A program made the translations under genes and the position numbers. The notes under the pieces were generated by a model, which was not told the DNA's origin, did no database searches, and was given only the letters and a program-made list of their open reading frames with translations. Source: Turbatrix aceti (Eukaryota; Nematoda; Chromadorea; Rhabditida; Panagrolaimidae). From it: a stretch of DNA of 64,000 nt. Positions 1 through 13,967 of the stretch are shown here, one piece after another (position 1 is the first letter of the stretch; every line of letters begins with the position of its first letter). Where the stretch lies: positions 6,510,001 to 6,574,000 of the forward strand of contig OZ017766.1 of the NCBI GenBank assembly GCA_963969345.1, written 5' to 3'.

Positions 1-101
1 TTCGGAATCCCGATTTCTGTTTGGTGATTTTTTTCGAGGCGTTGTAATTTCCGATTCCTAAAAATATTCTTTTGTATTTTCCCTCATTTGTGTCAGCCTA
101 C

Positions 102-2885
102 CTCAAGCTGGCTGTCTTTTCGCTGCCGATGTTTATTTTGCCTCCATGGACTCGCGCAGACGTTGGACGACACAACCGCGACTTCCAATAATTTGGAATC
201 AAGATTCGGAAATTTTCCCTCAAATTTCCGAACACTCGTTCCCGGAAGCTCGTGTGGCTGATTGACAACGTAGTCCATCTGTATCGTCGACAACGGCATC
301 ATGCCAAATTGTGGTTCGTCTGTCGATGGTGATACGACGTCGTCTTCGAGGTGAGGAGATCTTTCCTTTGTTTTTGCTGTTTTCAGAGAATTTTCATGCA
401 CCTGACGAATCTTCGCGTCGAAAGCCACGATATGATCGTCCTGGTTGGCTGCGTTTACCTTTGAGAGAATTTTCGCATCGATGAACGACGCAAACATTTG
501 TGTTTCCATAAATGCTGCCAGGAATGGAAGAAAGCTGTCTGGTTGATCTGCGAGAAAAGATGCTTTTTCAAAGTTTACCACGCTGTCTCTCGAATTCGTG
601 GATTTTCCTGTGATGACAAAGTTTTCGTACGCGTTGAAAAGGCAGGCAAAGTAGTTGAGGAAGAGATACCTCACTGCCTGGTTCAGCCGAAGGCCCTGGA
701 AGTATTTTTGCGTTTCTGGAGACGTCGATCCGGGCGATGCTGTTTCATAGCCGTCGTCTCCGTCTCCGCCACCGCCACCGGCCTTCATCGCAGCCGCCTG
801 CTGCTTTTCAAACGCTTCCTCCGCAGCCAGCATGACATTTGGGTTGTCAAATGACCTCGACATGCGTTTACGATGCCATGCTTCGTCTCTCCTGATTCCC
901 TTTCGTCTCAGGACCACGGGTGGAACTGGAGCAGGTTCGTCTTCGGTCAACGGATCCTTTCCATCTCCCTTGCCTTCATTTTCCGCATTTTCCTGGCTAA
1001 ATAGCGTCTGGCATCGCTGGAGGATGCGAAAAATCTCATCCACCAGCTGTCTGTGCTTTGGCAGGGGTGGTACATCCTCCGGATGATCCAATCTGCCTGA
1101 ATCTATGTCCAGGATGCATATATTTGAATGATATATTTTTTCGGGCACTTCATCGTCGTAGCATAATCCCATAAGGTAGGGTACCGGTGCTTCGATGAAT
1201 TTTAGCTGGGAAAAGGGTAGGATAGGAACGTAGGTCAGTTGCCATCGAAATGGAAAAACCAGTGTTAACAGTGATTCTCCGACCAGCATTAGTCGATCGA
1301 GGTGTCGGGAACATAGCAAAATCTGGTGTTCCAGCATGAAACAGGTAAAAAGTTTGACAAACTTTTCCACCGACACGTAGGAAAATAAATGTTGTAATGG
1401 GTAGTCAAAAAAAGGTAGGTCATTAGCGGGTGGTCTGATCACCACCAAATCCAGTGAATTGAAAGCGTGGAGCTGAAGCGTTGTACCCGGTACCGGGAGT
1501 GGTACTTCGTGGAGAATCCAGTAGATAACAGCTTCTAGGGAAACCGGAAAATCTTTTACACCTCCGCCACCCGCGATGAGGTCGTACACCCCACGAAGTA
1601 CCTTCTCCGCGGTAAATACCATAGGAATTCGTGTCAAGACACAAATGCAATTCGCGACAAACACTGGTTTGTCACAGGAATCGTAATACGATACCCTTTT
1701 TTGCTTTTGTTTTGCCACGGATACGTGACGAGGCATCGTGTGGTTTCCAGACGACACCATGCCTGGCTGGAGTCTCGTTCGATTGTCGTACACCCATGAA
1801 CCACGTTCGACGGCTGTTATCTGTCTGACATGATCCATCTGAAGATTGAACAATTCTTTGCGAATTGCCGGATCTTCGACGGATTCGAACATTGTCAGTG
1901 TACAACCATTGATTCGGGTACCATCGTGACGGGTCACGACAAAGGAATGAAAAACTGGCGTTGGGGGGACATTTTTTTCGGTATAAAACCGAAGGCCTTT
2001 GGGCATGCATAACTGAAAAAAAAACCAAAAATAGAAAACTCATAAAAAAAAAATTTTTTTTGTCTCACCGAACGAATTTCCCTCGGAAAATCAAATCCTT
2101 TTCTCTTTTCGGGAAAATGACTCAAAACATTCGCTTCGTAGGCTCTTTCGAGAGGCGGAAGTCGCTCATTTGCACTCGGAACGCCGGAGAGTTCGGAGAG
2201 AACTTGTAACGATGGGTCGAGCTAAAATAATGGAAAATTTATGTCATGTTGTTTTTTTTATTTCGCAGAGGAAATTGGATCATTATTTTTACGTCAATAA
2301 AAAATCTGCGTTTCTGATGGCTTTTTTTAAACAAAAAAAAATATTTTATTTTAGTCGATTTCTGCAATTTCCACGATACGAAACAAGAAATCGTAAAAGT
2401 CAAGTTTGGTCATAAAACCACCCGAATCACGGTTAAAAAAATCTATCGTAAACCACCCAGAAAATTTTATACACTGAGAAATTTTTTTAACGGCATTTTT
2501 ATTTTGGAAACGACTTTTTTAAATTTAAAAAATAATTTTTTTTTGTTTTAAAATTTTTTTTAGTTAATTTCATCGCTAAACGACACCAAAATAACGAAAT
2601 AAAAGAAACCAGAAATCGTAAAAGTCAAGTTTGGTCATAAAACCACCCAGAAACCCGAAATAACGGTAAAAAAAGATCGTAAAACAAAAATTGCAGCCAC
2701 CCAGAAATTTTTTTTTTGTTTGACAGAAAATTTATTTATTTATTTAAAAAAAAACTTACTTTGAGTCCGAGAGTCTTGTCAAAGCCAACGACGGCAAAGT
2801 AGTCAACCAGGGAGAGATTGTCGTCGCCGGGCGGTAAAGCGGTCGACGTCGACGGCGATAGGGTATCTGTATCTTGGATTTCCAT
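102..2885 (-). CDS. DENND5: DENND5-like Rab guanine-nucleotide exchange factor, 5' part
   Basis: Three exons are visible: 2760-2885, 2069-2221 and 102-2012 (complement). Their lengths are 42, 51 and 637 codons, and all joins are phase 0 with good donors (AAGTAAGT, GGTGAGAC, GAGGTAGG). The 730 residues cover the whole tripartite DENN module. The N-terminus carries LVDYFAVVGF, like DENND5 DYFVICGLD. The conserved LCMPKGL joins exons 2 and 3. uDENN and cDENN follow (LPFFDYPLQ, about residue 290), then dDENN with FEKASFLADQPDSFLPFLA and ETQMFASFID (about residues 577-610), nearly identical to vertebrate DENND5A/B. The family activates Rab6/Rab39-type GTPases at Golgi and endosomal membranes. A Gly/Asp-rich insert sits between cDENN and dDENN. 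The usual C-terminal RUN and PLAT domains are absent because the gene runs off the left edge of the window. The final donor at 100-101 predicts a further exon outside it. Confidence 0.93.
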
Positions 2886-5800
2886 AGATATTATAGAAAT
2901 TCAGCTACAGATCGATACAACTTTGACTGACTGACAGGCCTACTGACACTACTACTGAGAGTGTGAGTGGAAGAGGAAATCAACTGCTATTTGAGACAAC
3001 AACGCCGATAACGATATAAACTGGCGGGCAAAAAAGTATAAAAACTTGGACGCATAAAAAAATTTTTTTCTTTTTTTTCTTCTTCTTCAATTGTTTTTCT
3101 TCGTCTCGTCGTGTTAGTTTTCGGTTTGATGATCATTACACAACCAACCACCCGCTGGCTGTCGACAGCTTGCTTGTTGGCTTGAACACGAACGAACGAG
3201 CCGACCAACAACTAACTTTTGCGTGTGTATCGATTGATTGATTGATTAATCGTACAAAACCACAGCGCAAAAAAACTTTCTGATTTTAACGTTGTAAATA
3301 AACGATCAAAATTGACAGGACAATCAATTTGGAGGAATTACAGATGCCCGCGGTGGCTTGGTGGCATGATAACGGCACTGCAAAGGAAAAAAAAAGTTGG
3401 TGAGGCTAATCGAATTAACCTAATACGACCGCGAAGACACGAAAGTTCGCGATAATCAAACAGAGAGGGGATAAAAAAGAAAAAATGGAAAGAAACATGA
3501 CTGGAGGCAAAAAAGGGAGAAAAAGATATATCATCGAACAAAATTAAAATTAATTTGGATAGCCCAGACCAGACGGATAAGACGAAGGAAGGGCGGAAGG
3601 ATAGAAGGCGCGAAGTAGCGAAGGGGATGGATGGATAACAAATAAGGCATCCATCCAGCCAGCCAGCCAGCCAGTCAGTCGGCTGCTGCTGCTGCCTAGC
3701 AAACAACATTTTTTTATAATTTATACACACATATTTCTCTCACACAACTAACTCACTATCATGCATGTTTGCCCGCGCAAGGTGCAAAGATGTTTATAAA
3801 AGCGCCAAAAACTGGCACCCAACCAAAAACGAGAAAACCGAGAAAAACAAACGAGCGAACAAAAAAATAAAATAAACAACGGAGACAACGGCATTTTTTT
3901 AAGTAAAATGCATAAACGCCTTTTCTTTATAAACTGAACGAGAAAAAAAAAGAAAAGCACAAAAAAAAGGGAGAAAAAAAGATAGCAAGTGTGAGTACAA
4001 TTAAATTTAACCACAGGCAATACATACTACGACATGGACGGAGACTGGTGCCACTGGCCACCCGCGGGCAACGGGCAACGGGCATTTGGGCATGGTCCGG
4101 CACTGGACGGGAGAAAAAGGGAGAGAGGATAAAGCTCATTTTCGACAACAACTGTAGTCAAAAGCGTTATGGCAAGGCAGGCACAAGCAAGAAAAAAAAG
4201 AAGGGGCAAGAAGACTTTTTTCTTGTCCTCGTCCTTTTCGTCGTCTTCCTTCCGTGCTGACGACTGGGGATGTCTTTCGAGAGGAGCATGAACCGCTCGA
4301 CGACACTGGGAAATCAAAGCATCATGGGAACTCAGACATCACGCGGGTGGGAAACTGTAGTCATGAACGTTTCCGAATCCATCCAAAAAAAATTTATACT
4401 AAAATACATACGATCGGACGTAAAATCAAGAATTCCCACAAATTGTTAAGAAAATAACTGACGTTTAAAAATAACTGGGATAAAAATCGTCTATTTGAAC
4501 GAATTTAGGCCTAAAAGTCGATTTGCAAACATTTCGAACCCAAAATTCTCCAAATTGGCTTTAAAAGTTCTAATTTAACTGAGTTATAAATATGCAATAT
4601 TCCAAAACCACATGTACACCTGATCAGGGTTTTCAAATCATTTTCAATCCCAAAATCCCAAAAATCCAAAAATTCCGTACAAAAAAATTGGCAAACTTCC
4701 ACTTCCCATTCCTGGCACGCCCGGCAAACCAAAACCAACAAAAGAAACAATGTCATGACACTGTTGACAAAAAAGAGAGTCTCCTAAACCATCGTTCGGG
4801 AAGAAAAAAAAATAAATGTCCACTCCGGAAAAGCCATCATTTTTACGGTCAAAAAAGAAGAAAGACAGGGAAGGGAATCAATCGCCCATTCTTTTTTTGG
4901 GCAGTTAAAAGTACTCAAATGGATGACAAATAAAAGAACGTTTTTTACCGCTGTGGAAGCAAAAAAAACTTTACAATGCATGAAAAGTACAAAAACGTAC
5001 TGCGTAGTTTTTCCAGCGAAAACAATAAAGCAGGAACTCACTCGGATCGAGGTGGGTGGTGCAAAATACAGGGGTTGGCATTCAAAATGAACGAAAATCA
5101 GAAAAAAAGAAAGAAAGATCCGTGAAAATAAAGAAGCTTCGATTCAGCGCAAAAATTTGTCAGTTTTCAGTTTTCACTTCAAGAAAAAATTCATGTCTGG
5201 CAGATTTCCAGCTGAGAGTTCTTTCTTTCATCGATGCAAGAGTGCGCGCGCACGCACTCAGAAAAATTTTTGTGTTTTGGTTTCTTTTTCATCCATCGTC
5301 TTTTTCCTTGGCTTTCTTCTGCTGGATCGTCATCATTTTCCTTCATAGAGTTCAGATGATGTTGTTTAGCGTTACGGCAACGAGACACCGGAAGCTGAAG
5401 CTAACATAAGCCCCAGGTCACACGATCTCTTTTTTTTGTTGTCTTACGATGTTTTTTCGCTTTTTTTCTCTCGACAAGAAAAAAAAACAAAAGTACATAT
5501 TGACTTCACTTCGATTTGAAGAACAACTTTGTTTGACAGATGCAATCCACACTGCACTGCCCCCGGTCGTCTGATCAGTCATCGACGGATGTCAACGGAT
5601 GAGGTTGCAAAATGTTTTGTTTACTTCAAAAATAATCTTTCCAATTTTTTTCTTTTTCTGTTCGGTGCAGGACACAAAAAATATGTGAACAACAACAATT
5701 TTTTTATCCTTCCCGTCGTTCGTCGATTGCTTGCTGCTGTGATATCATCGAATTTCTCCGGGTTACGATACTTTGTATTACCTTCTTTTTTTTCTTGTTT

Positions 5801-8800
5801 GGAAGAATCAATTTCATTGGAAATCTTCAAAATGTCTTTCAAAGCAAATATTTCCTTTTATGCGTATTCAAATGGTCTTTTTTTCTGCTCGTATGTACGT
5901 AGGTGTACGTGAGGCGTCCTTCAACCACCCAACAATCCAACGACAGAATCATATTCACGTCAGTTTGCGATTTTATTTATACCACCTTTTCTTCATTTTA
6001 TTCGTCTTCGTTTGCGTTTTTGGTGTGTTTACCTGTCGTCGTCATGCAACAAACAACACCGCGACAACCAACCTTTCTTTTACCTTTGCTTTTAGTGTCG
6101 TTGGTTTTCTGTCTTTTTTTTTTACACGTTCCACGTCTTCAAGGTCAATCTCTCTCTCTGCGTACGAGAATGAATGAATGATAACGCAGACACCACATTG
6201 AGCACAACTGTACATCCTGGGCGCCAGTCATGCCGTTATCATCACGTGTCACGTGAATGCGAATGAATGTGGACACGAGAAGAAATAACAACTGTTTGTT
6301 TTTACCTTCTTCGTTTTTTTCTTTTTTTTCCGATACCACCACCATTACTACCGCCTTGTTGTGTGTTTGTGTACACGCTACAAATACTGTACCACACATA
6401 TACATACACGGGAAAACGTATACCTCATGTGAATTATGATTATCACGAGATTTATACTGAAGCACGAAAAAAGACGAGAAAACAGCATCGACGCAGGAAA
6501 ACGACCAACTCTTCCAACGAAAATCACTTTTCGTTGTAGGAACCCTCAAAACTAACTTACGATCGATGTTTGCGGTTTTACGTTTTTTGACCGTTTTTCA
6601 TCGTCAAAACGGTCCATTTTTACCTTCCATAATCTCAAACCAATGATTTTCCGTCATCAAAGAGATCAGGCGTTAAGGTTCACAGTTCTTCGTCCTTCGA
6701 AGCGCAAAAAGAGCCCATGGCATTAAAAAAAAAAGTGATTAACGGCTATGGAGCAGCGCAGTCAGTAGCGGCATATATTTTTCGCAGTCGCAAAAAAATA
6801 TGCAGTACAAGTCACGTGATGGCATTTTTAGCAGTCACCACCACACACTGCAAGAAAGCAAAATGCGTGCCGTGGGGATAAAAACGCAACGGAGCGGAGG
6901 GGGGAAAAGCTTCTATTTTTATCCATAATCATTCAACTTGGACAAGTGCATGTGCCTGGGTGCCTGGACTTGTTTTGTTAAGTAGAGAGGAGAAAAAGAG
7001 TTACAGTAACGCAAAAAATGGAAAAAAAGAGAGAGAAAGAGTTGAATTTTGTTAAAACATGCAACTCAAGATTATGCAAGTTTTTTTGTGTGTTGTGGTG
7101 CGTTAATTACCGACCGAGCAGTTAATTTGTAGATTCTACGTGAATCGGGGGGAAAAGTGTTGTTTGCCCATTATTACTATACTTACGATCGTTGAGAGGA
7201 AGGAAAATATTCAGTGAAAAGCGATAACAACGTGTACTATCCTTTTTCTTTTTCCTATGCTATCGCGATTCGCTATAGGCCCCAAACACCCACTGTCAAG
7301 TCAAAACGTTGGCTGACAGACAACCGACAACAAAACCGGGGGAGTAAGTCAACAGTCATTCATCCCCATCGAAAAATAAATTTTTGAAATTTGAGTTTTA
7401 AACAACGTAAATCTGTTCGGCTGGTCGGTTAGGGCAGGGCAGGTAGGCTAATTGACAGCCACCAACCACCAACCCACATTTTCTGTCGATAAATAGAATA
7501 GAATAGTCTAGAATAGAATAGAATAACGATTTCGTATACGGGAACTTGAATAATAACAAAGAGAGACAGACCAGACCTATCATAGATGGATGGATGGATG
7601 AATTTCTATCCGGCAGACAACTGCTCAGCGGGTTTTTCGTTAGAATAGAGATAGGAAGAAAAGAAAAGGGAGCAGTAGTCGTCACCATCATCGTTAGCTG
7701 GTTGGTTGGTTGCACTTCCGTCCGTCCCTTCAAAACAGAAACATCAAGTCCAAGCAAGCAAGCCCCCCTCTGGCAATACTAAATGATGACGAGGGATGCA
7801 CCCACCATGGCGCACAGCTGTACGACCCCCCCAGTGCAGTCAGTCAGTCAGTGACGATTTTATTTTAGAAGATATTTTATCGATTGCCACACGCAAAATA
7901 GGGCAGACAGGCTGGCAGGAGTCTGCTAACGCCTCGCGAGTGTCGCTCCGAAGCGCGCGCGCGTCGCGTGCATAACAAACAGCCTAGCAAGCCCCAGCGC
8001 AGCGTCAGTCATCTCATCAAATTCAATGCATTGGAGCAAAAAGAAGAAAAAGTAGGGCCTATCGGACGGACGGTTTTCATTTTTCTCCTATCGCCTGAGG
8101 GGATGGATATTTGTGTGCGTCACGTGTGTTGGTTCGCTGGCTGGACCAGACGAGACCGCGACACGTACTGCTGGTGGGGACGACGAGGAGGACGAGGACT
8201 AGGATGACAGCAACACACACATACACACACACACACACGCGACCAACGGCGCTGTTTTGTCGTAGTCCCGTCCGTTTTTCTTTTTTTTCCCGATGGCGAT
8301 TACTATAGCTCGCCGCTGCGGCCGCCGTTGTCGCTGCGCCGCTGCTGTTCAACAGCCCAGCCAGCCAGCAGCAATGTCGTGTACGCTACGCCGCTGCTGG
8401 TAGCGGCGTAGATTCAACGACGAGACAAAATATCCGTTTTTTTCGTTTATCCATCGAAGAAGATGACGAAGAAGAAGAAGAACAAGAAGAAGAACGGGGT
8501 CCGCTCTTCTCTCTTCTACTTTTCTTTCTCCTTCGTTTCTTCTTCCACGAACAAACGAACGCTCTGCTCTGTACTTACCGCGACTGCTGCTGCGCGAGCG
8601 AATAGTAGGATAGGATCTCTTTTCCTGTGTGTACCAATCGACTGAAATACTACTGTGACTGTGGTTGGTTGGTTGCTGTCGAGTCTGAGCAGTTCTGTTG
8701 GTTGTCAAGCCCGCTGCGCGGCGGCGGCCTCGACGACCAGACAAAACCTGTCTCCCCGTCGTCGCCGCCGCCGCCGCCGCTTCGCCGCGCATTGCATTCA

Positions 8801-11800
8801 ATATCGACCAGCCAGCCCCAGCAGCGCCCAACGATGATGACAATTGCTCGCTTCGCTCGCCCGTGCTCGACAGGGTTGCACTGCGCGAGTGCGACACGAT
8901 GGATTGCTTTGCTTTGCTTTTTGTTGTCGTCGTCGCGTCGCGCACCCCAGCAACGACATTGGCGGAGGGCTATGGTAGTCTGCTTCGCTCGCGCGTTCGT
9001 TTTTCGTTATTCGAGTGTGTCTCATTTCTTTCTGTGTGATGTTTGTTCGACGCGGAGACCCTTCCCAGTCAGTAGTTGTATGCGGAGAGGGCATGTCTCA
9101 CTTGCGCGCGCCTCCTCTCCTCCTCACACCCACAGTCGCGCATCTCATCTCGACTTTGACTTTTCGTTTTAGTTTTTGTCTCCTTCCTTCAATATATAAA
9201 TCGATTTAAATCGATCGCTTTGAAATTTTTATTTGATCTTTTGGTGCTCCATTTTTTTTCTATTCCTCCCCACTTTTCTGTCTACTCTCTGTTGTGTTTG
9301 TGAAGAGTCAACGACGACGACGACGACTCCTGCCTGTCCCCCTTCCCCTTCAATTCTCGTTTTTATCGTCCGTCGTCACCGTCGTCGTCACTGTTGTCGC
9401 GCATTTATTTTATAAATAATTTTTTGTTCATTACTACACCCTATTTTTTCTATTTAGTGAACTAAAATTTGATATCCTACCTAAACTGGCCATTTTCGTG
9501 GCGAGAAACAACATGTTTGCATTTTCGTTGCGAGAGAAAAAAGTTATAATAAGTTTTGATGAAAAATCGACAAATTTTCATCTCTTCGTCGATTTTTCTC
9601 TCTTTTCTCCCCCAACTTTTTGCTACTTTGCTCGTTATTCATCTCTCCGGGCGGAAATCGATCGTATACCAGCCTGCCCGCGAGCACTCTGACTTTGAAT
9701 GAATGTCGGACGGGCTTGGCTTATCTGCCCGGTGATAAGGGCCCCTCTGGTCGACTAGCCTAAGTCGTAGTAGTCATAACATGTACAGTACGAGCAGTGC
9801 AAGTTTCTTCTCTTGCATTTTTTTTTAAAATAAACTAAACACACTTTCTGTTCTGGCGTTATCAGACAGACCTGCAATAGTGGGGATGGATGGTGGGATG
9901 ACTGACTGACTGCCCCACACCCGAGTAAAGCGTAGTTAGTTGTTGTGTTGGCGGCGTGATAATTTCATTTATTTTTTTTTTCTTTCCTACCCGTTTTGTT
10001 TCGCTTGTTGGGTAGTAATATCACCAGACAACCAGCAAGTACGTCTGTCTGGTCTGCGCAAGGTTTGGTGTTGGTGTAACCCTAAAATTCTGACATTCAT
10101 TCATTCGCGCGAGCGAGCGATTTATTTTTCGGTTTTTGGTTGAAAAGTGCATGCATTGCACAACTTTTCATCATTTTTTCCCCAAGTTCAATGGATTTCG
10201 CGTTGTCAACGTTGTTTTTTCCCTCCTCTCGAAAAATGGCACTCATCACGAGGCCCAAGGCGATTTTCACAATTGCTACATCTTTTGCATCTCGCTTTTT
10301 TGATCGATTTAAGCACGGGCCCAAGTCAGTCATCATGACGACCAACAACACATCATCATCCAAACTCAAACTCTGATGAGATGAGAAGAGGAGAGTTGTT
10401 GTTGTCGTCGTTCGTGTGCGTTTGTGTTTGCGTGTGTTAGGGAGAGCGTTACGATGACTGACTTTCGAAACAAACTCGACCGCTAGGAGAGGAGAGTTGC
10501 CATCATTCTTGCCCACAAGCAGCAAGCAGCAGTCTCGTCCAGCCAGGGGGCTTGTTGACAAGCTACTCGTCGTCCTCGTCGTCCGGGGGCCTGCCTCGTG
10601 GAAGGAATAACGAGTGGCAAGGACGACGACGGCTGACTGACTTGGCGAGCGAGCAAAAACAAGCCAACACAGCAGCGCCGCAACGGACAACGGCTGTCAC
10701 TTACGGCTGCTGGGCTGGCTGCTGCAGCGCCTAAGGCCTGAGGGAAGGGGACGAGAGCCGAGCCGAACAGAGCTAACTAACCGGGACAAGGAAAAATGAA
10801 GGGACCGGAAAAATGCACGAGCTTGTTAGCCTAATGCGCAGAAATTCAGGAAAGCAGGATTAGAATGTTTTTTTTTTGAGGGGTTTATACAATTCAATTC
10901 GTATTTACAATTTTTTGTCCCGTAAAAAAAGCTAAAAGCGCCGGGAAGGGGTGAAGGTGACCAAATCCCCCTGCTGGCGATTAAGATGAAAAAAAAACAC
11001 GCGCGTGAGCTGACCACAGCGACAACCACAACCACCGTAAACCAGCGGCCACCGGGAAAGCATCAGCCGACAACGACGTACGCGTACGTCAGCCAGCGGC
11101 GGCATGCGGCGACGATTAACGCGAAAAAAAAACGTTTCGTTTGTGCCTACTTTTCTACCGTTTTCCCCTCCGCGTTCGCTGTAGCTGATGGCTACGACAC
11201 AAAATTACCAACAACCAACGACACACTCACGCGCGCGCGCGTTGCACGTAAATACATACATACACGTTCGCGGCATCGATTTTGCCTCCCTTCTCCCCTC
11301 CTCTTTCGCGTTTTTGCGCCACCGTCGTCGTCGACGCCGCCGCTGCCACCGCGCTGTGTACTCACGCACGCGCCAGCCACGAGTAGCAGAAGAAATTGCA
11401 ATTAGCGTGGATACGAGGCAAAAAAAAAGGCGAGCTATATGGGCTAGGTGCTGTCTTTTCTGATGTGAGCAAGTTTCGTCTCAAAAGTACGTATGACTAA
11501 TCGTTGTTGTTACGGTCAGTAACGCGTCATAATGTTATTCTTGTTCTTGGAGGGAAAAAATGAAAAAAAAATATTCTTTGCAGGATTTTTTGGGTACAAA
11601 AAAATATTACTCGCAATACTGTTTTTTGTGTTCTCCATCGAGAAAAAGTGTTATTCATTTTTTCTTCTTTTGTTTTCTTTCTCACAGTTCAGTTCATATA
11701 CCTATCACGCCAGTTTGCGCGTTGGTTGCGTGCGTGTAGTCAGTCGACGGACGATTCTACTCGTCGAGTCGAGTCCAAGGCTATCTGCTATCTATCACGT

Positions 11801-13967
11801 GGGCGCTGCTGACATGAGCGTGATGGGATGCGTGCGTGATTGCTCTACCCACTATCATCTATCTGGAGTAAAAGTTTAGGTAAGGTTAAAAAAAAGAGAG
11901 ATGGTGGGTTGAGATGAATAATGTACTATCATTTTTACCTGACGCGGTGGTTTTTGGTTATAATTTTGATGATTGTGATAGTGTTTAAAAATGTGTATAA
12001 TCACAGGGATGGGTTGATTTTTGTCGGCGTTACTGACAAACGAACTTTTCTTTGATTCATTCATTCATTTTTGTTCTCGTCATGTGTTCGTTTTGTTGCT
12101 GGTGGCTGGCTGGCTGAATGCGGTGTCCTCGACCCCTGGCGTAGTATCGTGTCGTCGATGGACGCGTGCTCGATCTTTTGCGGTGTTTTGTTTGTTATTC
12201 TGCTGCGCGCGCGAGTGCGGCAATGTTCGCAAATCATTTATTTCATATCGTACCCTCTTCCACCGTATCGACCGTGTCCTGTTAAATTCCGTGTTTGTGT
12301 TTCTAGCAAAAAAAAGCACAAAATCCTGAGACAAGGCACCCCTCTTTTTTTGGCAGTTTCGTATTACTGGTGCAGACAAGGACACAAAAACGACACTTTG
12401 ACCACCGTAGTCGTTGTTGTGTTGCCTTTAGTCAGCTGAGAGCAAGCACATGTGCACGTCTATTCAGGAAGAAAAAAAAAACGTTAGGCTGCAGACAAAA
12501 TTGCTTTTTTTAAAGCGCTTTTTGTGACAAAATGTCAAAATCTACGCGTATCCTGTCTAATTTAGTCAATATTGCGTGTTAAAATGAATTTTTGGTTTTA
12601 TAAACTTCCTCGCGGCCTAAAATTATAAAGCAAGAGAGATAAAAACGGGGGAGAGAAGGAATACCTGTTTTTTTCTCCTGCTGCAAGGTCGTCGTCGAGA
12701 AAGAAGGGAATTTTTTAGTTTGCGAGGCAAATTCAATTGGAATAATCTTTTTTTTAATTTTTTTGTTCGTTTATATTTATTTTTCTATCTTTTACGCGTT
12801 TGTTTCTGTTTTTCCATCGTTTTCCTCCTTTTTTGAACGAGATTTACGGTTATTCAGACGTCATTGATTGAATTTTCGATCAATCAAAAAATACATATTT
12901 ACTCCCATCTTTCATGACGGGACTGGTAGAAGAGCAACAACTCGATGATGCCTCTCCCGCTTACGGCGTTGCGCGCAGCGTTAAATTTATTATTTGAAGA
13001 GAGAGAAAAAGAGAAAAAAAGTGGCCCATTTTCCGTATTAGGTTGAATGAACGTGTGTGTGTGTGTTTGGGGAGAAAACGAATACTACTACAACAAAATA
13101 TACTACTGTTAACTTGTTGTGTGTACGTTATCTACGCGTGTTCCTGCGCGTTTCACCCTTTTTTTTTTGAATTGGTTAGTTGGTTGATTCGCGTTACGCG
13201 TTATTACATCACATCGAGCTACGCTATTATTTCTTCTCGAGAGTCAGTCGCGAATCAGTTTTTTTTTTACCGTTTTTCATGATAGACTACTGAAAAGTTG
13301 TCAACTGATTAATATTCGTTTGTATACGCGATCGTGATTCGTTTGGATTCATTCATTCGTTTGATGATTGATTATGAATTAATGAATTAGACACAAACCA
13401 ATTTATTTTTTAGTCCCCAATTCGGAAGAGAAAACAAACCCGTCACTGGTGGAACCCGTCTTGTGTATTACCCGAGATTACACACACAGAGACACACACG
13501 CACACGCTAAATTTTTTTTGGTGATTGTTTGAAACAATTTCAAGAATTGACTGACTTTTGGTCATTTATCAACAGTTTTTTGTAATTGAGAAAATATTCT
13601 CGACCACCCTGCTACTGCCGTGCTACTTCCCTCCCTGGTCGTTGCAATGCGGTATTTGTGCGACGAAATACGAAATAGAACATCTTAGCACGGATTGTTA
13701 TTAATTTTTTTTCCCTTATTTGGTATTAGTCTTGGAGTCGAGAGGCATCAGGCATCGACAATCATTACCTCATCACTACCCCAAGACACGATTACGAGAG
13801 TGCACGAAACCACAACCGAGACGAGGGATAATCACTCGGTCCGTCGTTGGTTTCCATCTTCGTCACCGTCTAGATCGTCGTCGTCTACGTGCCACACGAC
13901 AGCAGCAGCACTCCTGTCACCGGCGTTCTACCACCACTCAAAGGCTCCTACGCCGGGTGGTGGAATC
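2886..13967. other. 11-kb gene-free, low-complexity intergenic or 5'-regulatory stretch
   Basis: No open frame here resembles a protein. The many 60-200-codon frames lie on both strands over the same bases and are made of homopolymer and dinucleotide tracts (poly-T, poly-A, GT/CA, GA). Recurrent short motifs are CAGC/CAGT tetramers (near 3655, 7838, 8350, 9900), GATT runs (3232) and TAGAATAGAA (7495-7525). The stretch lies between the 5' end of the DENND5 gene and the first coding exon of the FHA-PHD gene, so it must hold both promoters and probably 5' UTR exons. A possible splice or trans-splice acceptor is at 13729-13730. No tRNA, rRNA or transposase was recognised. Confidence 0.6.

Noticed and set aside
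3338..13282. Many open frames of 60-200 codons on both strands (for example 8349-8945 minus, 10097-10690 minus, 5529-5912 plus).
   Set aside because: They overlap on opposite strands, consist of homopolymer and microsatellite translations, and show no splice context, domain or codon pattern of a real gene.
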